In this document: piece by piece, positions 1-5,160 of the stretch
Layout of the letters: the number at the start of each line of letters is the position of its first letter
Position numbering within the stretch: position 1 is the first letter of the stretch
NCBI GenBank assembly: GCA_902494855.1
Contig: CABUVC010000121.1
Location: forward strand, 1 to 5,160
DNA length: 5,160 nucleotides
From: an uncultured Collinsella sp.
Lineage (GTDB): Bacteria; Actinomycetota; Coriobacteriia; Coriobacteriales; Coriobacteriaceae
Direction of reading: 5' to 3'
Position numbers and translations under genes: made by a program
The notes under the pieces: generated by a model
What the model was told of the DNA's origin: nothing
The model's database searches: none
The model's input: the letters and a program-made list of their open reading frames with translations, nothing else

Positions 1-17
1 CCAAGCTCATGGAAATC

Positions 18-75
18 GGTATCTTCCACCGAAAACCCCTAACACTAGAAACTATTTTCGGTGAAAGATGATACC
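18..75. repeat. Imperfect inverted repeat at the window's left edge
   Basis: The left arm (18-35) and right arm (55-75) pair in two blocks: GGTATC (18-23) with GATACC (70-75), and ACCGAAAA (28-35) with TTTTCGGT (55-62). Small internal differences separate the blocks and the loop is about 19 nt. No run of T follows the right arm, so it is not a clear intrinsic terminator. It could be the transcript end of a gene to the left of the window, an operator, or a leader structure for the SDR gene. The pairing is directly visible; its function is not. Confidence 0.5.
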
Positions 76-137
76 CGCATATTCGGGCCTCATGCAGTGG
101 GCAATATAAAGAGCGCATAAAGAGTTAAAAAATTCAA

Positions 138-165
138 TTGCTGAAGCGTTTCAAAGAACTACTAT
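138..165 (+). promoter_or_regulatory. Candidate promoter for the SDR gene
   Basis: TTGCTG (138-143) and TACTAT (160-165) are separated by 16 bases and resemble -35 and -10 boxes of a housekeeping sigma factor, though each is only a partial match. The site would give a leader of roughly 105 nt before the SDR start. The rest of 1-278 shows no convincing ORF. This is a weak call from sequence inspection alone. Confidence 0.25.
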
Positions 166-278
166 GCCCGCGGTTAGGCGGGGGGTTGTCACCACCATGA
201 CGACTGGGACTCATTTATCGCCACGTGCGATGCTCCAACTTCCCGCAAGGAGACACCTGAATCAAGGGGGTTGGAGTC

Positions 279-1028
279 ATGGCATTTGACTTCACGGGCA
301 AAACCGCGATCGTTACCGGCGGCACTCAGGGCATTGGCCTCGAGATTGCCAAGGGCATCGTTGCGGGCGGCGGACACGTCGCGCTCATCGCAAGGAACGC
401 TGCTAAGGGCGAGGCCGCGGTGGCCGAGCTTGGCGAGGGCAACAAGTTCTATCAGCTCGATGTCGCCGATGCACCCAAGGCACGCGAGACCGTCGAGCAG
501 ATTTTTACGGACCTGCCGCAAACCAACATCCTGATCAACTGCGCTGGCGTCATCAGCACCAAGAAATTCGACGAGATTGATGACACCGAGTGGCGTCGCA
601 CCATCGACATCAACCTCAACGGTACCTTCACTATGATGAACGCCGTGTATCCGCACTTTAAGGCGGCCCATGCCGGCACTATCGTCAACGTGAGTTCCGT
701 AGCGGGCAAGATCGGTGGCGGCCTGCTCGGCACCGCTGCCTACGCCAGCTCCAAAGCCGGTGTTAACGGTCTAACCAAGGCAGTCGCCAAGGAAGGCGGC
801 AAGTTTGGCGTCCGCTGCAACGCCGTGTGCCCGTCGCTCACCCTTACCGATATGACCTCGATTCTCTCTGACGAGAACTCTCAGCGCATCATCAACGGTA
901 TTCCTCTGGGCCGCGCCGCCCAGGCCAGCGAGCCTGCGCAGATGGTGCTCTTCTTCGCTTCCGACCTCGCTAGCTTCGTGAACGGCGAGATCGGTGACTG
1001 CGACGGTGGCATCGTTCTGGACGGGTAA
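279..1028 (+). CDS. SDR-family oxidoreductase, possibly KduD/gluconate 5-dehydrogenase-like
   Basis: This 249-residue cytoplasmic protein has the normal length and all the marks of a classical short-chain dehydrogenase/reductase. It has the nucleotide-binding TGGTQGIG at 13-20 and the NCAG motif at 87-90. The catalytic set is N112, S139 or S140, Y155 and K159, with the YASSK context. R39 after the second beta strand hints at NADP(H), but that is weak. The usual PG after the sixth strand reads P185-S186, a small departure from the family. The start is ATG 279; AAGGGGG at 264-270 lies 8 nt upstream as a plausible ribosome binding site, whereas GGAG at 273-276 is too close. The next gene is a KdgT-type permease, which suggests a substrate among ketodeoxy or keto sugar acids, as for KduD (2-dehydro-3-deoxy-D-gluconate 5-dehydrogenase). 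SDR sequences rarely reveal substrate, so the family is certain and the substrate is inference. Confidence 0.93.
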   Translation: MAFDFTGKTAIVTGGTQGIGLEIAKGIVAGGGHVALIARNAAKGEAAVAELGEGNKFYQLDVADAPKARETVEQIFTDLPQTNILINCAGVISTKKFDEIDDTEWRRTIDINLNGTFTMMNAVYPHFKAAHAGTIVNVSSVAGKIGGGLLGTAAYASSKAGVNGLTKAVAKEGGKFGVRCNAVCPSLTLTDMTSILSDENSQRIINGIPLGRAAQASEPAQMVLFFASDLASFVNGEIGDCDGGIVLDG

Positions 1029-1047
1029 TACCCCGCGACGTTAATTC

Positions 1048-1088
1048 GGCGACGGCTCCTGCGACTCGGGACCGTCGCCTTCTTTCTG
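1048..1088 (+). terminator. Intrinsic terminator-like hairpin after the SDR gene
   Basis: GGCGACGG (1048-1055) pairs perfectly with CCGTCGCC (1072-1079). The inner bases TCC (1057-1059) and GGA (1069-1071) can extend the stem past a bulged C. A T-rich tail, TTCTTTCT, follows at 1080-1087. This is a good rho-independent terminator form 20 bases after the SDR stop codon. It implies that the permease gene is at least partly uncoupled from SDR transcription or relies on read-through. I found no convincing promoter in 1088-1122. Confidence 0.72.
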
Positions 1089-1136
1089 ACAAAGGCGCGT
1101 GCGGCTACGATTCGCATGCATCCAAAGGAGATATAT

Positions 1137-2150
1137 ATGAGTGAATCGACTGCGGTGGAGGCGCCGGCGGCAAAGGAGCCGTTCTTTAAGATGTCCTCCA
1201 TCCCGGGTGCCAATATTTTGGTGCCGCTTTTGTTGGGCTGCCTGCTCAACACGCTGTTCCCCGACCTGTTCAAAACGCTCGGCAGCTTTACGCTCGGCAT
1301 GACCCAGCAGGGCGCAGGCCCGCTTGTTGGCGCTTTTTTGCTCATCGTCGGTACGACGATTTCGTTTAAGAGCGCACCTGCCGCCGCTGCGCGCGGTGCC
1401 ATCATCATCGCCGTCAAGCAGATCGTGGTCGTTGCCGTGTCGCTGCTCATCCTTTATGTGTTCAACGACAACCTGTTTGGTATCTCGGCCATGGTGATGC
1501 TGGCCGCTTGCACGGGTGCCAACAACGCTATGTACGCCGGACTGATGGGTACCATGGGCAACGAGGCCGAGCGTGGCGCTGTCGCCATCACCACGCTGGT
1601 TGTCGGCCCTCCGGTCACGATGATCGTGCTCGGCGCTGCCGGTCAGGCTCCGATCGGTTGGTCGCTCGTGGGCGCCATCCTGCCGATCGTCGTCGGCATT
1701 ATCCTGGGTAACCTCTTCCCCAGCTTTAAGAAGATGATGGCACCGGCACTTTCCGCCATCATCGTGCTCGTCTTCTTTGCCATGGGCTCGACCATGACCT
1801 TTGGCCAGCTTATCAACGGTGGTCTTCCCGGCATCCTGCTCGGCGTGATCTGCTCGGTAGTCTTTGCAATTCCCGTCATCGCGGTCGATAAGCTCACGGG
1901 CGGTACGGGTGTCGCAGGTGCGGCCATTTCGAGCTGCGCCGGAGCCAATGTGGCCACGCCTGCTGCCATGGCAAGCGTCAACGGGGCCATGTACGGTGGT
2001 GCCGTGCTCGCGACGGCTACGGCACAGGTTGCTGCCTGCGCAATCGTAACGGCTATTTTGACCCCGCTGGTCACCAGCTGGTGCTACAAGCATTTTGAGG
2101 GCCAGGGCCACAGCAAGGCAACGACCGACAAGGCCGCCGCAGCCGCCTAA
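1137..2150 (+). CDS. kdgT: 2-keto-3-deoxygluconate permease (KdgT family)
   Basis: This 337-residue hydrophobic inner-membrane protein matches the KdgT family of proton-coupled carriers for 2-keto-3-deoxygluconate. After a short hydrophilic N-terminus it shows the family opening IPGANILVPLLLG (22-34) and GSFTLGM (49-55). Further on come the polar motif TGANNAMYAGLMG (126-138), GILLGV (232-237) followed by AIPVIAVDKLTGG (244-256), and SSCAGANVATPAAMA (265-279). I count about ten membrane segments separated by short loops. Length is close to E. coli KdgT (about 327). The start is ATG 1137: AAAGGAG at 1124-1130 sits 6 nt upstream. An in-frame ATG at 1116 would put that ribosome binding site inside the gene and is rejected. 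The hydrophilic tail ends in an alanine run. The upstream SDR suggests a shared sugar-acid pathway. The family is clear; the exact solute is inferred. Confidence 0.92.
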   Translation: MSESTAVEAPAAKEPFFKMSSIPGANILVPLLLGCLLNTLFPDLFKTLGSFTLGMTQQGAGPLVGAFLLIVGTTISFKSAPAAAARGAIIIAVKQIVVVAVSLLILYVFNDNLFGISAMVMLAACTGANNAMYAGLMGTMGNEAERGAVAITTLVVGPPVTMIVLGAAGQAPIGWSLVGAILPIVVGIILGNLFPSFKKMMAPALSAIIVLVFFAMGSTMTFGQLINGGLPGILLGVICSVVFAIPVIAVDKLTGGTGVAGAAISSCAGANVATPAAMASVNGAMYGGAVLATATAQVAACAIVTAILTPLVTSWCYKHFEGQGHSKATTDKAAAAA

Positions 2151-2189
2151 TGCCAAGCGGCAATCAAAGCTAAAAAACTAGCCACGCCT

Positions 2190-2235
2190 CAGGGCGGCCA
2201 CGGGGGAAGTCCCGTGACCGCCCTGCAGTTTCTGT
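2190..2235 (+). terminator. GC-rich hairpin after kdgT, probable terminator
   Basis: CAGGGCGG (2190-2197) pairs with CCGCCCTG (2218-2225). After one C/A mismatch, CACGGG (2199-2204) pairs with CCCGTG (2211-2216) around a 6-nt loop. The stem is about 14 bp. The downstream T stretch is short (CAGTTTCTGT), while the upstream flank is A-rich (2164-2180). It begins 40 bases after the kdgT stop codon. It probably ends kdgT transcription and insulates the pfl genes. Confidence 0.65.
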
Positions 2236-2362
2236 GGGGTCTCTGGGGTACTTTACCCTGCTAAAGCTGGCATAACAGCTAGAGTGAACGTCGTATAAAG
2301 GCAAGGAAAAATATCAAACAAATCGGTGAACGGTAGTTGTTCGCGATCGCATTTCCTGCGGA

Positions 2363-2390
2363 TTTGTTAAAAACGCCCTAATGGTATAAA
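2363..2390 (+). promoter_or_regulatory. Candidate pfl promoter with extended -10
   Basis: TATAAA at 2385-2390 is preceded by TG one base upstream (TGGTATAAA), an extended -10 form. TTTGTT (2363-2368) or TTGTTA (2364-2369) lies 16 or 15 bases upstream as a poor -35. The stretch 2386-2404 is very AT-rich against a GC-rich background. Transcription would start near 2397 and give a leader of about 220 nt. I found no clear FNR-type or Rex-type dyad next to it. Inference from sequence only. Confidence 0.4.
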
Positions 2391-2401
2391 AAAAGAAACA
2401 T

Positions 2402-2435
2402 ATAACAGCCCTGATGAAGGGGGTGGCTATGTTAT
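2402..2435 (+). promoter_or_regulatory. Stem-loop at the expected 5' end of the pfl leader
   Basis: ATAACA (2402-2407) can pair with TGTTAT (2430-2435), and AGCC (2407-2410) with GGCT (2425-2428), overlapping by one base. CCCT and AGGG inside the loop can pair as an alternative. The structure begins a few bases after the predicted transcription start, so it could protect the 5' end of the pfl mRNA. Two smaller hairpins follow: CTTGG (2456-2460) with CCAAG, and CACCA (2502-2506) with TGGTG (2512-2516). No known riboswitch class is recognised in 2436-2600. Confidence 0.35.
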
Positions 2436-2619
2436 CCTTCTCAAACGGGTGAAATCTTGGGTTTGGGTTGCAGTTCCAAGGTGGACAAACGTTTTTCCCT
2501 GCACCAACGTGTGGTGAAGAACGGAAGAAGCCGGTAGTGCAAGCCGAAAATTCAAGAATTCAATAAGCAGCGGTGTGAGAGAGCGCCGCATTACACGTAA
2601 CTAGGAGCGTGGTTACACA

Positions 2620-4671
<2,052 letters not shown>

Positions 4672-4672
4672 C

Positions 4673-4697
4673 TATTGTTAGTGCTATACTAACAATA
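4673..4697. promoter_or_regulatory. Perfect palindrome overlapping an extended -10 in the pfl gap
   Basis: TATTGTTAGT (4673-4682) is the exact reverse complement of ACTAACAATA (4688-4697), with a 5-base centre GCTAT. It begins 2 bases after the PflB stop. The right half contains TGCTATACT (4682-4690), which reads as an extended -10 (TG-n-TATACT); no -35 is seen at normal spacing. The site could be an operator covering a promoter for the small subunit gene, or an RNA hairpin between two cistrons. It lacks the long T tail of a terminator. The palindrome is certain; the promoter and operator roles are inferred, and no regulator family can be named from it. Confidence 0.5.
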
Positions 4698-4713
4698 ACG
4701 ATTACTGATTAGT

Positions 4714-4733
4714 GCGCCGGTTTCGGCCGGCGC
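4714..4733 (+). promoter_or_regulatory. GC hairpin just before the small subunit's ribosome binding site
   Basis: GCGCCGG (4714-4720) pairs perfectly with CCGGCGC (4727-4733) around a TTTCGG loop. It ends 10 bases before the Shine-Dalgarno AAGGAG (4744-4749). No T tract follows, so it is unlikely to be a terminator. A stable hairpin here could mark or protect the 5' end of a processed or independent transcript and so set the ratio of the two PFL chains. Role inferred. Confidence 0.45.
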
Positions 4734-4756
4734 CTATCGATCGAAGGAGACACATT

Positions 4757-5008
4757 ATGAAGGTTTCTGAAGTTTCCGAGACTCAGGCCGATAACCTGGT
4801 CCACATGCTCGACGCTTACGCCGAGAAGGGTGGCCACCACCTGAACATCAACGTCTTCAACCGTGAGACGTTGCTCGACGCTCAGGCTCACCCCGAGAAG
4901 TATCCGCAGCTGACCATCCGCGTTTCCGGCTATGCCGTGAACTTCCACACGCTCACCAAGGAGCAGCAGGACGAGGTCATTTCGCGTACCTTCCATGACA
5001 AGTTCTAA
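4757..5008 (+). CDS. Stand-alone glycyl-radical domain subunit of pyruvate formate-lyase (GrcA-like)
   Basis: This 83-residue protein is essentially the C-terminal glycyl-radical domain of PFL. It carries [18 protein letters not shown] (25-42), [19 protein letters not shown] (45-63) and [15 protein letters not shown] (65-79). The radical site is Gly58 in RVSGYA, equivalent to E. coli PflB Gly734. The first 24 residues look like the linker that precedes this domain in full-length PFLs ([14 protein letters not shown] resembles NLAGLMDGYF). Length plus that of PflB (683) matches one whole PFL, so it should supply the missing part of that enzyme. E. coli GrcA/YfiD (127 residues) has the same domain but serves as a spare for damaged PFL and has a longer N-terminal part. 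The start is ATG 4757 with AAGGAG at 4744-4749 and 7-nt spacing; an in-frame GTG at 4712 would lie within the upstream hairpin and is rejected. Its frame differs from that of pflB. PflA would be needed to install the radical. Confidence 0.93.
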   Translation: MKVSEVSETQADNLVHMLDAYAEKGGHHLNINVFNRETLLDAQAHPEKYPQLTIRVSGYAVNFHTLTKEQQDEVISRTFHDKF

Positions 5009-5030
5009 AGGGGTTTAACTCCCGCAGGAT

Positions 5031-5160
5031 CGCCGGGCCGCTTTGGGTTACTTTCCAAAACGTCCTCGGACATGCAAAGGGCTCCGCTGCGCGCTTCGCG
5101 CGGCGGAGCCCTTTGCGTCCTGCGGAAATGTTTTGGAAAGTAACCCAAAGCGGCCCGGCG
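5031..5160. repeat. 130-base nested inverted repeat with 31-base perfect outer arms
   Basis: The left arm 5031-5061 (starting CGCCGGGCCGCTTTGGG) is the exact reverse complement of the right arm 5130-5160, the last base of the window. Between them lies a second, independent hairpin at 5074-5116. The segments separating the two stems (5062-5073 and 5117-5129) are not complementary to each other but share a near direct repeat, GTCC-T-CGGA and GTCCTGCGGA. It could be a palindromic intergenic element of the REP/MITE kind or a large terminator. Whether the arms extend beyond the window cannot be seen. Confidence 0.8.
5074..5116 (+). terminator. Strong inner hairpin, probable terminator of the pfl genes
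   Basis: GCAAAGGGCTCCGC (5074-5087) pairs perfectly with GCGGAGCCCTTTGC (5103-5116). A T-G wobble and five further GC pairs continue inward to a CTT loop, for a stem of about 20 bp. The core GGGCTCCGC stem is followed by only three T (5112-5114), so the U tract is weak. The near-symmetry, with AAA before and TTT after the core, would let it act in both directions. It lies 65 bases after the small subunit stop codon. Confidence 0.55.

Noticed and set aside
1116..1136. Upstream ATG extending KdgT by seven residues
   Set aside because: The Shine-Dalgarno AAAGGAG at 1124-1130 lies inside this extension and is correctly placed for ATG 1137.
1041..2156. 371-codon open frame on the minus strand opposite kdgT
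   Set aside because: The translation is rich in H, R, D and G with no recognisable motif, while the + strand gene has clear KdgT motifs, a good ribosome binding site and membrane segments.
2341..2352. GCGATCGC palindrome as a regulator site upstream of pflB
   Set aside because: It is only an 8-base palindrome of a type common in GC-rich DNA, with no longer symmetric flanks.
4712..4756. GTG start extending the small PFL subunit by 15 residues
   Set aside because: The start would sit at the edge of the 4714-4733 hairpin with no ribosome binding site, the extension is an arginine-rich stretch unlike PFL, and ATG 4757 has a well-spaced AAGGAG.

Overview
The window looks like part of the chromosome of a high-GC, strictly anaerobic, gut-type actinobacterium, most likely of the class Coriobacteriia (Collinsella/Olsenella-like). 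I infer this from three things: GC-rich codon use in all four genes, an anaerobic pyruvate formate-lyase of Gram-positive type, and the gene mix. No database search was possible, so the taxon is a guess from style.

Layout, all genes on the + strand. Positions 1-278 are non-coding and hold an imperfect inverted repeat and a weak candidate promoter. Positions 279-1028 encode a classical short-chain dehydrogenase/reductase (SDR), followed by an intrinsic terminator-like hairpin. Positions 1137-2150 encode a KdgT-family 2-keto-3-deoxygluconate permease, followed by a GC-rich hairpin. The two genes plausibly form a small sugar-acid module: uptake of 2-keto-3-deoxygluconate, or a related keto-sugar acid, and its oxidation or reduction.

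Positions 2151-2619 are a 469-base gap leading to pyruvate formate-lyase. It contains a candidate extended -10 promoter and what would be a structured leader of about 220 nt. Positions 2620-4671 encode PflB with the Cys-Cys active site, but the protein stops before the glycyl-radical domain. That domain is a separate 83-residue protein at 4757-5008 with its own Shine-Dalgarno and the RVSGYA motif. Together the two chains (683 + 83 residues) equal one normal PFL of about 760 residues, so this is a split glycyl radical enzyme in which the radical glycine and the catalytic cysteines lie on different polypeptides. The 85-base gap between them is in a different reading frame and carries a perfect 10-bp-arm palindrome overlapping an extended -10 sequence, plus a second GC hairpin just before the ribosome binding site.

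The window ends in a 130-base nested inverted repeat (31-base perfect outer arms around a separate 20-bp hairpin). It probably terminates pfl transcription and may be a repeated palindromic element. No PFL-activating enzyme (pflA) or formate channel (focA) is present in the window.
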